Of a stretch of DNA of 64,000 nucleotides, positions 39,301 to 52,364 are shown piece after piece; position 1 is the first letter of the stretch; every line of letters begins with the position of its first letter. Under the pieces are notes generated by a model. That model did not search any database. It had not been told where the DNA came from and was given only the letters and a program-made list of their open reading frames with translations. The translations under genes were made by a program, and so were the position numbers. This DNA comes from Casuarius casuarius (Eukaryota; Chordata; Aves; Casuariiformes; Casuariidae), in contig PTFA01000024.1 of assembly GCA_003342895.1 (NCBI GenBank), positions 6,384,580-6,448,579 on the forward strand. The letters run 5' to 3'.

Positions 39301-42300
39301 GCAGAGAATTCAATTTAAAAGTCAACTCACGAAACACAATATAATAGTCAGAAGATAGCACTGCTTTAGGCAATATTTTATTAAGTGAACAGCCATTCAA
39401 AGCATTTTACCTTGGAGCATATTACATCCTATTCAAAAGAGCTCACTTCCTTCAATGCTGCAGCCAAAGCATTTTACAAGAGATATGATATTTGAACTAT
39501 CCACAGGCATATGGATAAAATGCACAGTACCCGGCTGTAACTGAGATGACTCTTCTGCCTTGCCATTACAGAGAACTGTCAAAAAGACTGATATATACAA
39601 AGATTTTTTTTTCCTGTATACAGAACAACACTTTCATGATCTCCCATAGAACAGCTGCAAAAATACCTTCAATCTTGGCATCTGGAATTCTTGAAGGTGA
39701 CTTGGGGATTTGTGGCTAATGAAACATGGCAAAATAACACCCACCATATTGTAAAAAAACTACCCCTGAAGGTTTATTAACCTCTTACAGGACAAAAATG
39801 AAAGGTGCCCCACGCATGTTATTCTGTTATAATTATATAAAGCATAAAGTTAGAAAGAAACAACGTAAGCTCCTAGACATTCCCTAACAGAATCAAACAC
39901 AGGGACATTTCTCTATGACCCCCAAAATGGATTATAGGTAAGTTGTGATATTACAAAGCAAAGTATGATCATTGTAGACCTGGGGCCCAGTTAAGAATTC
40001 TCACTGATGAAAATCAGTAGGCTTTCTCCTGTCTTAAAAATAAGCAAGATTAAAATTTGGTGACAAAAAATTTATTCCAGTTGACCTTATCCAACACAAT
40101 AATTTGTTCCTAAAATCGGACTAGCTCATTCCACAGAAAAGTCATCTGATAAGAGTAACAGTGGGTAATAGATTACTTAGGGTTGAGAGCAAGGAGAGGG
40201 CAAGGAAAGAACTGTTCTTTTCAAGGTTCAGAAAACAGAGCATGCATTATATATTATATAGTCTTTTTGATATTTCTGTTTTTCTACCTTTACAAAACAA
40301 GACCAAACAAAGTACAGGAAATTATCCCATTTCTAAACAAACGACCTTGTACACTACTTCTTAGCTGAATCAAGAGAGAAGCTGTTTCCTCCTAAACAAC
40401 ACTACAGCTTAATAATCTGACTTTTGAAAAAGAGCAGTTCATGTATTTGTATTTTTATCAAATACAAAGCAGCTTTAATAATTTTCACTTATTGAACCTA
40501 GCTTTTTAATTGAATTCCAATAAAGAGTTCTGCAGGATACAAAAATAATTCAGTGCAAGAGGAGAATAACCAAGAAAGCCGGCAAGGACATGACACATGG
40601 CACTGTGCTTCTGGGGAAATTTTGACCCACATTGCAGCAGAAATGATACCATGCTTGCTGATGCAATTGGTGCCTACAGTTCTAGCAGCCACAACACAAT
40701 TGCAACAGGGTTTTCATCACATTGACAATGCAGAGAAGAAGAGTTTCCCTTCTCACTGTTTCCAGAGCCATTCCACGAAAAGAGCCCATTTCCACCAGCT
40801 TTTCTTTGGGACAAAGACCCATTTGCTGCATAAAAATCCCTCCCAGTACAGAAGGACCCCACAGACAGACCCCTTCAACCTTAATTCTGCCCCATTTTAA
40901 GCAGTTAAGTTGCAGTTCAGGTAATATGATGCATGGGGGGATTTGCTGGCTTTCTGCACATTTCCAATCAATATGTGATCTTCATCCATAATGATCATAA
41001 ATGCCTACTTGTTGCAGAAGAAATATAACTTGCATTCTTCCTGTGTCTGTTCAGATGTGCAGTCTGAGCATATTAACTTACTCCAGGGACATCCTGCAGA
41101 TTTGAACAGTGCTGGGATTGCACTGAATCTAAAAAGCCAAAATGGAGGAAAACTATGATACCTTTCACCTGTGATCAGGACATTTTCCCTATAACATTTA
41201 TGTTCTCTGCAAAAAAAAATCTGTTTCTCTTTTCCTGAGTTGTCAAATCAGAATGTGTAGAAGATACATAGGTATTTTATTCCTTGCTAAATGGTCTAGC
41301 ACAGTAAATGATAATGTGATAATGATGGCAGTGATAGTTCAATATATTTTAACTATGCACTCAAAACCAAGGAAGGAGACAGGAGAAAAGAGCAACTTCT
41401 CTTCCCTGTTATTTATATTGTTCTTGGATTTTCTTTCCTACCTATTTTCATCAATTTTTTTTTGAGTAGATGTTTTGTCACCTACTGCCCATATCTTCAA
41501 AATATTCTAATATATCTACTTCTCACAGGTTTAAAACTCATTACAGAGCAAGCCTGGTTTGACTGAAAGAGAGAATTTGCACCAGTCACTTATACCCTAC
41601 CGTCTCAGGCTAGATGAACTCTGTCTGCCTAATTCTGAATCCCCTTGAACATCAAAGGTCTAACTCACACTTCAGGGTTAGCAGGGTCACATTCCACCTA
41701 AAAGAAGATGAATACTGCCCGAACGGGTCACATCAAGCTTCTTGTTTGGCAGTTTTTTGCCCCATTTTCTGTTCTCAATGATGTGCAAGCAAACTTAAAT
41801 TTTGACACATTTTTTAATAATTCACTAAACAGTTTACATGAATGCATTCAAATAATGGCTTGCTCTGAATTATGTGCTATGAGCTGAGCCTTGAATATTT
41901 GTAGTTGCCATTCAGGCTGCAATTTCCCACCTGGTGGTACTCCTGCTCTCCGGAAGGTTCCCAAACCCACAGAAAGATTTTAACATGGCCACCCAAACGT
42001 TGCTGATGCAAATTCTCATGGAAATACATTTGGGTATGAGTTTATACAATGCTCTGTCTTTTCACAAATAACTTTGTAAAAGGAATTTCAATTAAGAAAG
42101 CTGGTAAAAGGCAACAGAAGGGGCCACAAATGTCAGTGATTATGGCCTAAAACGTGGTCATACTGCAAGTATTCTGTCTGTTGTGTTTCCTAAATACCAG
42201 CAGGGACAGAAAAAAATGCAATCAAGAAAGGGCATGAGAGAGAAAAAAGCAAGGGAAAAAATGGAGGCATAAGAAATATAAGTATAAAGAAGTTATCAGA

Positions 42301-44235
42301 AAGGGATAACCACTCTGCAATGGTCACAAGAATGGTTACAAAAAACGTAAAAGATAGAGGTACTACCTATATGTGTATATTATCCTTTGATCCCATCACT
42401 TGAAGACACTAACTACTTTCAGCAGGAGTCAGATTATCCACATCAGAGCACATTGCTAAGCTTTTCAGTGTTTGAGAGTTCGCTCCAGTTGAGGAGAAAT
42501 AACGTGGTGGAAGATATAAGGTCTAGCTAATCCAAAGTAAGCAATCAGTTTAATGATCCAACTTTTCTGTCAAAAACTACGTCCAGAACAGTTATTTATC
42601 TCGTTAGGCTTAGGTTAAAAACTTATCTAAAATAGACACATCCTTAGAAAACAGAATGTTATACAAAGTTCTCAAGCAGAACTAGCTTTGCAATCCCAAA
42701 GGTGTATCATGAGTATATTGCAAAACTCATCTCTATAGCATCTATCGATACGAAACACATATAACAAAAGCAAGTGCTCTGAAAACTCATTCAGACCATT
42801 GCTGGGACAAACAAATCAGAAAGAGGTAGGCAAGAAGTAGGAAATTTTCTCTTTAACAGCTAAATTAGAGAAGCAAATGCCAAATGCAGAAGGCAAGGAC
42901 AGGACATAACTTTGTAACATTATTTTTCTGCTAAGATATGAGCCTTCATTTAAGGAATACCTTTTCCATTATTTCTAAGCTGTTATATTACAGCTTACAG
43001 CCCATAAGCGCAAGCTGGGTAACCAGAATAGGGTAAAGATCGTGAATGAAAGGAAGAAAAATACATTAGATAGATTCGTGGAATGGATGTATAATATTGG
43101 TGGAAAAAAGAGAATGCAGCAAATGTAGATAATACTGACTTGCTTTTACAAGAGTATTTGTAACGGTGTTGTACTAAATCCTAACCCTACATGAATTAGC
43201 TCAGCTTAAGGTCTGAATGCTAATCCATCAGATAAAAATGACTAGACAAACAACACAAACAGCAATTTCACCTGCAGTGTAACAAACTGAATTAGGGTGA
43301 GGATATGTCTTACGAATATCACAGGAATTAACATTGATAAAGAATGACTTTGGCAGGAAAATGGAATAGAACTATGCACAATGGAATGGAATTTAAAGGA
43401 AATAAAAATTTGCGTCAATTATCAGAGATGTTTCAAACAAAGAAATCTATTGAAAGAAAGTAGTAGAAACACCTTAACTTACCACTTAGGAAATCTAAAA
43501 ATAGGCCAAAATAAACCACTGGAAAATTTAACACAATGACTAATCTCACACTGACTGCATAATCTTGCAGTATGGGAGGAGAATGTCCCCAAAACTCTTT
43601 CCCAGCTCTAATTCCTCTAATCTCTAATTCTGTGGACTTGTTTGGGCTACCCAACTAAGGATCTTAGGCCTGGCTCCAGAAAGCAGCATGAGGCCAGCAT
43701 ACAACTCGGCTCACAGGGCTCTGGATATCTCCAGAGCATCACTTGCTAGCCACGTTCCTGAAAGATGTGGTATTCCCCCTTCCACCCAGCTATTTAAGCA
43801 CCCTGACAGTCTTCCTAATCTGATCCATCCTTTTTAGAGAACTGTGAAAAGAGCAGTTGTCTAGGCAAGCAGAAAGATGACAGCTTAGCTCACTGCTAAA
43901 ATGCACCCAGAGAATGATTGCTGTTTGTAACGAAAAACAAAACACTCATTTGCAGCACGCCTGGTAATAACTGGTAGCTCAGTATATTATGATGTATCTA
44001 AGCTCTGAACACAATACTTCACCTAAGAAGAAAACCGCAGTTATTATGTGGTGGTGTTACTGGGATCGCCCAGCTCAACATTTTAATGCTTTTTATTGGC
44101 ACTGTGACAAGTCTATGCTGGCTGTGTTTCTCCATCATTTCTGAAGCCCTTAACTTGCCAAACTACAGCAAGGAGCTACATTTTCAAAGCCATCAATAAT
44201 TGTGGATAATTCATTTTTGAATATAGAAGTAGAAT
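33340..44235. other. Intergenic, no gene recognised
   Basis: Long AT-rich non-coding stretch. All open frames are short and of random composition. The block 37500-38400 is somewhat richer in GC, and nothing in it could be tied to a known gene or repeat. Confidence 0.6.
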
Positions 44236-44239
44236 AACT

Positions 44240-44355
44240 AATTTTCAAAGGTTAGCTGCTCAACATTTTCTGAAAATCAGGCTGTCTGGAAGCGTCTCAG
44301 ACATTGCCCCTAATGTGGAAGTACCCAAATCACTCATCGCTTTTGGAAATGAAGC
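44240..44355. repeat. Possible ancient interspersed repeat remnant
   Basis: The phrases TTTTCTGAAAATCAGGC (about 44266), GTCTCAGACATTGCCC and GTACCCAAATCACTCATCGC, followed by TTTTGGAAAT, recall a common old amniote repeat that reads 'ctgaaaatcaggc... gtctcaa... cacccaaaatcact... cttttgaaaat'. The degraded match gives only moderate support, and the family name is not known to me. Confidence 0.35.
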
Positions 44356-44577
44356 TTTAAAGACACAAAGACATTTTTCTTTCATCCCAGCATTCAGATA
44401 CCACAGCTAACGGCGCAGTATAAGAAGTGCACAGAACTCCACCAACTGCTTTGACATCTTTTAATTTTAGGTGAAGCATAGGAAGAAAGATGCATGTACC
44501 TGCATGAATGTGGCTGCTGTTCTTGTCAGAAAATCTGCTAATCATCCAAGCTATCTACCTCCAGTTTCAGATGCATT

Positions 44578-44595
44578 AAAAAAAAAAAAAAAAAT
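44578..44595. repeat. Poly(A) run of 18
   Basis: Eighteen consecutive A residues. Nothing upstream looks like a retroposed gene or SINE body, so it is recorded as a homopolymer only. Confidence 0.9.
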
Positions 44596-44599
44596 TAAT

Positions 44600-47500
44600 C
44601 CATTCTTCTCCTCTGTTATTTCAAGCAAATGAACAAATGAACTAAAGGAAGTTGTTCTTTCTGTCACTAGTAGGCTGTTGACCACACCAAAAGTTGCACT
44701 GAAATGCTAGAATTTCTTTTTATAAGACCTAGTTAAATCAGAGCAAATCCTTGTATGGCAGTGCTTAAATTATCTTATTTATTGAGTAACACTGATTTAT
44801 TTGAATTTGGTAATCTGGGTCAGGACACTGAAATATTTGCATGCTTACTTCATGTTTACTGTACTATTTAGTCTATTCACATTTTGTTTTAGTACAGTGA
44901 AAGAATGAAACTCTTCTAAGAAGGTGTAATAAACAAGTCTGACACTCTTTTACAGAAGGTCAATTCAATAAAGCCATCACCATTTCTTGATGACGTGAAG
45001 CCAGCTGTGCTTAAAGAAACACACTGAAACACATCCCAAATCAGTTAGCTAACTCCAAATTCATGTTGAATTAGATTCTCATTAGTTTAATCAAATTGTT
45101 TTAAAAGAGTTTTATTTCAACCACAACCACTTTTGTGTGTAAACAAGGCCTTAGGCTAATATCATCACAGGATACATCAAGGATACCTACCAAGTTGAAT
45201 GGATTGGGGATATGCTTTTGAGTGGCATCTTTCACTACAGCCATCTTCAAATTCTGTTAGTTGAATTTTGGGGTAGAAGAAATAGACCAAATTAGTTATA
45301 AGCCTTCCAGAGTACATGTTGAAGCTGTTGTTATATTTGTGCCGGGGTAATCTGAAACCATAGAAATGAAACTACTAATCTCATTTTTGTTCTGCAGAGT
45401 ATATGGAGTGGAATTTTGCTTATCCACAGAGCTACTTACTTCTTCATTCTTGTCATACAGAAAAACTCAGAATTTTCCTATTTCTTTGAAACTTGTATTA
45501 TATGAATTTCAAAAAGGCATATCCAGAAAATGAAACACAAACCAGTTAGTTGTTTCAGGGAATATGCTGTTGTGAATATCTGAAAAATCTACAAAATAGA
45601 AAATGAAACAAAACAAACCCCAGCCAACTGCTTTTGCATGCGTATATGTTGACACGTGCAGCAAAGAACTCCCATAATACTGTGATGTTTGAAATTAGTT
45701 TGATATAGTGACAGTGTGCATGGTTTAAATTCATCTTTGTATTACATGGCTATTTAAAACCATTATCTAACAGACTTAACAGGTGACCAGAAATGTGTTG
45801 CCTTCACAATTACTTTTGCCGTTGTCAGGACCAAAAAAGGGGTTGGAGTCCAACTCCGTTCTTAGATTTGTTTTAACAGCATGTGTGGTCTAGTTTGTAG
45901 TTTAGATTGGAACAGAGTTCAAAAAAGCAGAAGTCCAGTAAAGCATTGTGCAATATTTCCATGTTTACTGTACTGGATGCACTGGGTAAATACCCTCAAT
46001 AATACTTACTATTTCATATATAAATAACAATCTCCAATTTTATAAGGATGCTACTTGATTTTTAAGTAAATATTATAAATGGAAAAGACAAAACAAAAAA
46101 AGAGATACTGAATTAAAAGTATATTGAAGACAAGTCTATGTATGCAGTTAACCCCTGCAGCACTGTATTTGCAGGACTCAGATCATGAATATTCCAAAAT
46201 GACTAATAACATCCTACCTCTAACACCTCCAAATAGGCCTGCCCCACATTCTCTTTATGTATCCCTCCGCTTCCTGTAATAAGACAACACTGTCTTCACT
46301 TCTCCTTTTTACTTCCTGCTCCTGCAACACCTCAGAGTTTGAAGTGTAGTTGGTTCCTTACTGATGGATTCACTCCACTTCTGTCCTGCTAGGCCACTTC
46401 CCAGTTCCCTTTCTCTGCGGGTTCGCTAGTACTTCTTCTACGACCAAGAAGCTAACAGAAGGTCTCACTCTTGTTTTCCAGTACAGCTGGGGCTCATAGG
46501 GAACCCAGATATATAAGCAACCCTTAAACCCATGTGTGAATCATTCCAACTTAACTCACTCCAGCCCCTCAAATCCAACTATCAGATATACATAACAGGC
46601 CAGAGTAAAAATAGACTTTGCCCTCCCAGGAGCCTGAGGCAGCAATGTGCCAAGCCAGAATGCCTAGAAGTATCTATGCCAGCAGGGATGGAGGTTCCCT
46701 GCTTGAGGGTAACTCCCGAGAGCAACCACAACTGTTCGTCAAGGAAAAACACTAATGATGTCAATGAGCAGCAAGGGTTAATGTGCTCAGGATGGACACG
46801 ACTGCAGAGCCCATTTTATGGCATGTCAATACCATCCAATATCTCTGTCCTCTGGTTTGCTTCTGAGCAACAGTTTCCTGATCTTCCACCCCACATACAT
46901 GTTAGTTCATTCCTGGGCTGCCCTCTGGGAGCCAACTGGGTTGCACCTCCATGCATAGCTACACAGATGCAACTGTGCCACCCCGCATAGTCCTCCAATG
47001 CTACATCAGCATGCTTTGCTCTCCTACATGTTCCCAAACCATAGCCCACAGCATGCAACACACAGTCTCAAGCACCATGCTCTAAACAAAACACTCCAGC
47101 AGTATGGGACACACTGAGTGGAAAAAGGCAGCAGCGTACCATAGGGAGTCTAAAGGATCCCCAGGCTGAGTGGTGCGCAAGCAGATATGGCCAGCCTGCT
47201 CCAGAAGGGATTAATCAAGAATTATACATATATGTGAGCCAATTCAAAATTACTGGCCTGAAGGCCAGGTGTTGGATGTCCTTGGTTATGTTGACAAGGC
47301 TGTACACTGGCAAAGATAACCTTAGAAATGCATAGCCAATGTAGCAATGTCTAACTGATTCTACAGTGTCAGCTGCACAAGTCCTACCAGCTATGAGCTT
47401 CAGCTCAATGGGGTGTTTGTTCACCAGCACAATTATTTAGCATCATCCCTGTTCAGTATTTTTCTTTCTGGCTACAGTGAGTAAGAGAGAAGAGAGACAA

Positions 47501-49220
47501 TTACAGTGGATTCTGCTGAATGAATGACTATTTCGGGGAGTATTCAATTTAGGTGGCTAATTTAGAAGATCAATCTCCCAAGCATCCCTCTACAGTAAAT
47601 AAAAAGATAAGCTACTCCAGTTTTGAAGCAGGACCTCACTTAGGTGCCTTCACTTGCCCTTTTCCATTGACACAGACACCACCTGGGAGAGCATTATGCT
47701 TGTTTCCTCCCGGTCTTGCTTGGGAATCCAGTAAGTCACAAAAGAGTTTTATTTTGTAACTTTGGAGCGCAAAAGTTATTTATGGCTCTCTGAGGGCATG
47801 TCAAACCCAAGAACTCGGCATATGCACATGACCATAATCACCATTGCCTGCACAGGCTACTGTGAGTGACATCACATCGGGCCATTTCTACTGGATAAAA
47901 GTTGATCTATGAGTAGGACCTTTTTCCGCCTGTGGTGCCCTGGCACCATCATGCCAAGGCTCACAGAAGTACTGAGAACATGCAGTAAGAGGCTACCTCT
48001 CACTGACAGGTGAAATCCACTATTAGAACACAGTTCAATCAGTTCCTTAGGAACAAGAAAGAGTGTTCCCTTGCTGGGGAGCTCCACCAGGCACAAACTG
48101 AGATATTACTGGACGTGCAAACTGAAATCTTTATCGGCTAATTTATTCACAAGACTCCTGCCAGACATTTTTAATAGCAGCTGTAAATCTCTTGAAATGT
48201 AGAAAAAAGCAATATAATCCAATAAAAGAAATGTGCTTAGAAATCATTTGAGAGGAATTAACCAGATATATAAGCCATGTATTTTTAATTACATGTGAAT
48301 GTGAACTGCCAAATTTTAAGGTCAACTATTTTTGTGTCTGTCTGATTTTCTTATTTATTTTCTAAACACACTTTCAATGTAAAATAGGTTGGAGAAGGAA
48401 TGAAAGAAAATGTGAGAATAAAGAAATAACAAGCTAGAAAGGAGATCCATCAAGAAAAAGAGTGAAATAAAATGGGGGAAAAGACATCAGACTTAAACAA
48501 AAAGGTGTCCAGGAGTGTTTCCAATAAATCCAGATCGGAGACATATTGGCTTTTCTGGCTTACGAAGTAACCCTTAGTGATGGAAGACTGATGCTGTATT
48601 ATATTTGGGGGACTGGTATAAAGAACAACATTAATTGCTAACATAAGAAAGGGTGACAAACAGAAAACGTAGCAAATCTGGGAACCCAGAAGGCACTGGC
48701 TTATTTTACCACCAATACATCCAGTCATGGGAATTAAACATTTCTATATGCACTTTGTAAAAAAAAAAAAAAAAAAGAATTGCATTCCTGTTCAGTTCAG
48801 AGCTATTCTGAAAACTGAAAAGCTGAATTTGAAAAAAACATTTCTGCTGTCAGAAAACCTGCATCCAAACAGAAAGGCTGGAGAGTTATTTCCCTAGGTC
48901 CAGTTCCACAGAGGAAAAGATTTCCTTCCTCCAGCAGAGCACTGTAAGCCCCAAAGGCCTTACCCAGAATGGCAATTACAAATAGGGACAGGTTCCAAAT
49001 GCTCATTAAATAAACAGACAGACTAGTATGTCTCTAAACCATTTTAAGAAGTTAATTTATTGACAAAGGAACTTGGATGTATGCGACTATATTCTATATG
49101 GCTAACAGGTCTGGAAAAATGAAGCGCCCAGCTATTTTGTGGCAATATTTTTTGTCAGCTATAGGATACCAAAGATAATAAATTCCATACTTTAAAGTTG
49201 ACATGTCCATTATTATTTTT
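44600..49220. other. Intergenic, no gene recognised
   Basis: Non-coding DNA. The longest chance frame is 152 codons at 46532-46990 (+) in a locally GC-richer patch. It has no homologous feel, no domain and no codon-bias signal I can see. A poly(A) run of 18 lies at 48759-48776. Confidence 0.6.
48759..48776. repeat. Poly(A) run of 18
   Basis: Eighteen consecutive A residues follow ATATGCACTTTGT. No retroposed body is recognisable upstream. Confidence 0.9.
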
Positions 49221-49222
49221 AC

Positions 49223-49264
49223 CATATATTTCTTTACCAGAATACATATATTTCTTTACCAGAA
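49223..49264. repeat. Tandem duplication, 22-base period
   Basis: CATATATTTCTTTACCAGAA occurs at 49223-49242 and again at 49245-49264, exact over 20 bases. This indicates a recent slippage duplication. Confidence 0.9.
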
Positions 49265-49299
49265 AGGTGTACGTGGAAATCTCAGCCTACAGATAATGC

Positions 49300-51080
49300 C
49301 ATGCTTTCAGACCGGCAGGCCACAGGAACGTTGTCCCCAGCTCCGTGACTGTCCAGGGAAGCCTGTGGAAGCTCGTGGGACCATGCGCTGACTCTCCTGC
49401 TCAGGCAGTATCACACCAGGCTCTTCCCAGCCAGGCAAGGATGCGAGGCCTGCAGCGAAGGCTCCTCTACTCCCCCTCCTGGGAGGTCCAGAGTTCAGCT
49501 GCTGCCATTCCTCGCAAAGTACGGCCTCCTTGCTGCTCCAGGAATGAAACACAGCGGAGCTAGATGGTTTTTGCAGAGGAATGCGGGAGCTGGGAGGTGG
49601 CAGAGCTCAGACCCCAGCTGCCCGCAGAGGGCAGCCCCACGGGGACAGCCAGCCATTCTTGCTCTTGCAGGCGGGAGGCTCAGAAGGCCCCTGCCCCACG
49701 CACAGGAGGTGATTTTGACTCATTGCGATTCCCCCTCTCAGCCTGCTTCTGTATGCATGGACCAAATATACCCTTCTTTCCAGTTCCATATCCAGCACCA
49801 GTCTCCCCAGCAATCAGGCAGTGCAGCAGCACTCTGTACAGTGCAGGCAAGGCCTCTGCCTCAGCCACCTCAAACTACTTGACTTCCACCAGTAACTGAG
49901 CATCATCAGTGAACAGGGCTGCGGATAAATGCATGAACAAGCCCAGCTTAGACAGCGATGTGTATTTACTGCACCCTGACTGAACAGTGTCTGGCATTTG
50001 TAACAACATTATCAAGCCAGATAAAGATTAAAAGAAATAGCAATAAACTAGGTGGATATTAGCTCTTTAGGGCAGTTTTCATGGATTTAAAAGCAAGCAA
50101 ACACAATTTTTGCACCAGAACAGGCAGAGCTGTACTGAAGGAGAAACACAAGCTGAGCGTAAAACTGATCACAATGGAGCAAATGCTTATGAATGCTTCT
50201 CAGCACATCAATCATGCTCCCAGCCGTACCACACCACTAGTCCCCCTTCCATGCACTTTCAGACAGACATCAGTCCACATCGCAGAGGAACCCAAGCTCC
50301 TTTAGGTTCTGGAAAATAGATTTCGTCCTGATTTTTGTGACAGATGGAGTTGATATAGCCTCAGGATGAAAAAAGCGCCAGTTTTGACAGGCAGCAGATA
50401 CTGATGCCCCTTGTGGTCAAAGACTATGTTGCTCTGGAATTAAGGTAGCACTAAGAGGAAAGGCAACGGGTAAATGCACCACGACTCATTTTGTTTTACT
50501 CCTCATGTTGTGATTGAGTATTATATTTTTGTGTCTACTTCCTTATAAACAAAGCAAAAAGAACGGAGAGTGTGGCAGGAAGGCAGGACATCAGCAATTC
50601 TTTCAGTGAAAACAGATCTCATCCTCTTAGCCAACAGATTTCAAGCAACTTTTAACTAGCTGGCAAATCTTCATGACATATCAAAGAACTATCCTGAAAT
50701 TTACTGTATGTCTGTGAGCAAACATCCTCGCAGGTCAGTGTGCTAAAACCCGGGCACAAAATTCCCAAGCAAGAAGCTAATGTAAGCATGCTTAAAAGCA
50801 GTGGGGATGCATTAAGTGGAAAGTAGCAATCCTTGAAGACATAGCAGTACTTATACGGTTGCACGACACCCGCACTAGATTTGAGTGTTGCTCTTCGCGT
50901 ACCAGCACGCGGAAATCGGGAGCCCTGTCACTTCGGTAAGAACAAAGTCGGTCTCATTTTGAGCCTGATCTCCAGACCTCTCGGAAAGCAGCTCTGCCCT
51001 CACTTGACTAAGCGGGAAGTTTGGGTGCACACCCAGCTCAGGCTAGAGCCTTTTCTCCCTTCTCTTTTTGGCAGGAGCTG
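49300..51080. other. Intergenic, GC-rich patch then GAS1 upstream flank
   Basis: The first 600 bases (to about 49880) are GC-rich with several overlapping chance open frames on both strands, none recognisable. The rest is AT-rich and grades into the GAS1 CpG island. This is proximal upstream DNA of GAS1 and may carry regulatory sites, but I could not single out a specific one. Confidence 0.6.
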
Positions 51081-51380
51081 GCTCAGCGCAACAGCAACGC
51101 TGCCGCGGAAGCCGTACGCGGGTGCCGGCCGCGGCATTCCTCCAGCCCCGCTCCGCGCCCGAGCCGCGCCGCCGCCGCTCCGCGCCCCTGGGGCGGCCGC
51201 CGCGCTGCGGCCGCGCCGCCTTAACGGGAGGAGGGGCTCCTCGGGGGGCTGTCACTCTCCTTAAGCCTTTCCTTTCAAGCTTTGAATGTGAGCTGCCCTC
51301 CAGCCCCCCTCTCTCCTTCCCTCCCTCCAGCAGATCGTAAAGAGAGGAGGGAAAAAAAAAAGTTTCAACAACAGGCTGGG

Positions 51381-51385
51381 CCAAT
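51381..51385 (+). promoter_or_regulatory. CCAAT box candidate
   Basis: CCAAT in the context GGGCCAATGGCAA, about 200 bases upstream of the TATA-like box. The flanks fit an NF-Y site. Spacing from the start site is larger than the classical 60-100 bases, so its role is uncertain. Confidence 0.45.
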
Positions 51386-51582
51386 GGCAAGTCGCGAAGC
51401 AGGGAAAGGGGGCCGAGCGAAGGGAGAAAAAAGTGGAGAAAAGGAGAAAGAGAGCGAGAGAGCGCAGGCTGGGGGATGTGTAAAAGAAGAAGCGTTGCTA
51501 ATTTTTTTGTTTGTTTGCTTTTCCATGCATGCATAATGAGGCCTAATCAGAGCACGTTGCTGCTGCTCGGAGGGCACTTTTG

Positions 51583-51590
51583 TATTTAAA
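51583..51590 (+). promoter_or_regulatory. TATA-like box candidate (TATTTAAA)
   Basis: TATTTAAA sits in a GC-rich surround about 780 bases upstream of the GAS1 start codon. If used, transcription would begin near 51613 and give a leader of about 750 bases. CpG-island promoters often start at several sites without TATA, so a shorter leader is also possible. Confidence 0.45.
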
Positions 51591-51881
51591 GCCTTGCAAA
51601 GAAAAAAAGATCCACAGACGGATCCGCAGAGCAGCTTGCAGGGCTTGTTGACAACAGAAGCAGCATCAGTCGCCCAGAGAGAAAGAGAGACCCTGCAGCC
51701 TGACTTTCTTCCTCCCCCGGTGCTATCTTCTTGCTAACGGGGAGAGACATTTCTTCTCCCTTCCACCCGCAAGTGCAACCCGTACCGAGAGGGAGTGAGC
51801 GGAGCCGGGACCGTGAATGGGATCGGAGCGGCTGGCATGTGCAGAGATGCTGCGATCGGAGAGTTAAAAGCTCCCGAGGAG

Positions 51882-51901
51882 GCAGCAGCAGCAGCAGCAG
51901 C
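51882..51901 (+). repeat. (GCA)n triplet run in GAS1 leader
   Basis: Six to seven perfect GCA triplets lie in the inferred 5' UTR. The run would not be translated from the GAS1 start codon. Such runs are commonly polymorphic in length. Confidence 0.9.
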
Positions 51902-52216
51902 TCGGCACTTATTTTGTGCAAAAAAAGAGAGGAAAAAAAAGAGAGAGAAACGGATCCGCATGAGGAGCAGGGCAGCACCATGAGCTCTCCCGGCGCAGCC
52001 TGCAAGCCTCCGAGCGCACCCCGGAGCCGCTCTCCTCCAAGCCCCCGGTTGCACTGAGTCCCCCCACCTCTCCGGGCGCCTTCGCCGCCGCCGCCGCCTC
52101 GCCAAGCCGGGAACAGCTGGTGGGGGGCACGGGACGGCCCCGGGGCGCGCCTGCTTCGTCCCGCGGCCCCGCCGGTTTCAGCTGCCGGGGGCTGGAGGGG
52201 CCCGGAGCCCGCGCGG

Positions 52217-52225
52217 ATGGATTGA
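52217..52225 (+). promoter_or_regulatory. Minimal upstream ORF (Met-Asp-stop) in GAS1 leader
   Basis: ATG GAT TGA forms a two-codon upstream ORF 140 bases before the GAS1 start. The stop overlaps a following ATG in the arrangement TGATG. That second ATG (52225) opens a frame different from the start codon at 52365 and would overlap it. Both could lower or condition GAS1 translation if the transcript includes this region. No experimental support can be seen in sequence. Confidence 0.5.
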
Positions 52226-52364
52226 TGCGAGGAGACCTCATGCACACGGTTGGCAGGAGTTTTGCAAACTTTTCCACGGGCGGCAGCGGCTCCTTCTCCT
52301 CCTCCTCGTCTACCAGCGACTCTCCCCCGCGACCCTGCGGCAGCAGCCGCCGCCGCCGCCCGCG

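Larger units (their letters stand above)
51613..52364 (+). other. GAS1: GAS1 5' leader (inferred 5' UTR)
   Basis: This is the transcribed region between the TATA-like box and the start codon, with the 5' end uncertain. It carries a GCA triplet run (51882-51901), a CCG run near 52084-52103 and another just before the start codon, all expected to fold strongly in RNA. Several upstream ATGs occur, including a two-codon frame at 52217-52225 whose stop overlaps another ATG at 52225. Long open frames run through it in all frames because GC-rich sequence has few stops; they are not genes. Confidence 0.55.

Noticed and set aside
46532..46990. 152-codon + strand frame
   Set aside because: No domain, no recognised homologue and unremarkable composition; considered as an exon or retroviral remnant, but no LTR, primer-binding site or pol motif is visible.
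44578..48776. Two 18-base poly(A) runs as tails of processed pseudogenes or SINEs
   Set aside because: No gene-like or SINE-like body precedes either run, and no flanking target-site duplication was seen.
51043..51534. 163-codon minus-strand frame in the CpG island upstream of GAS1
   Set aside because: Low-complexity arginine/proline/serine composition typical of GC-rich non-coding DNA, with several overlapping open frames on both strands.
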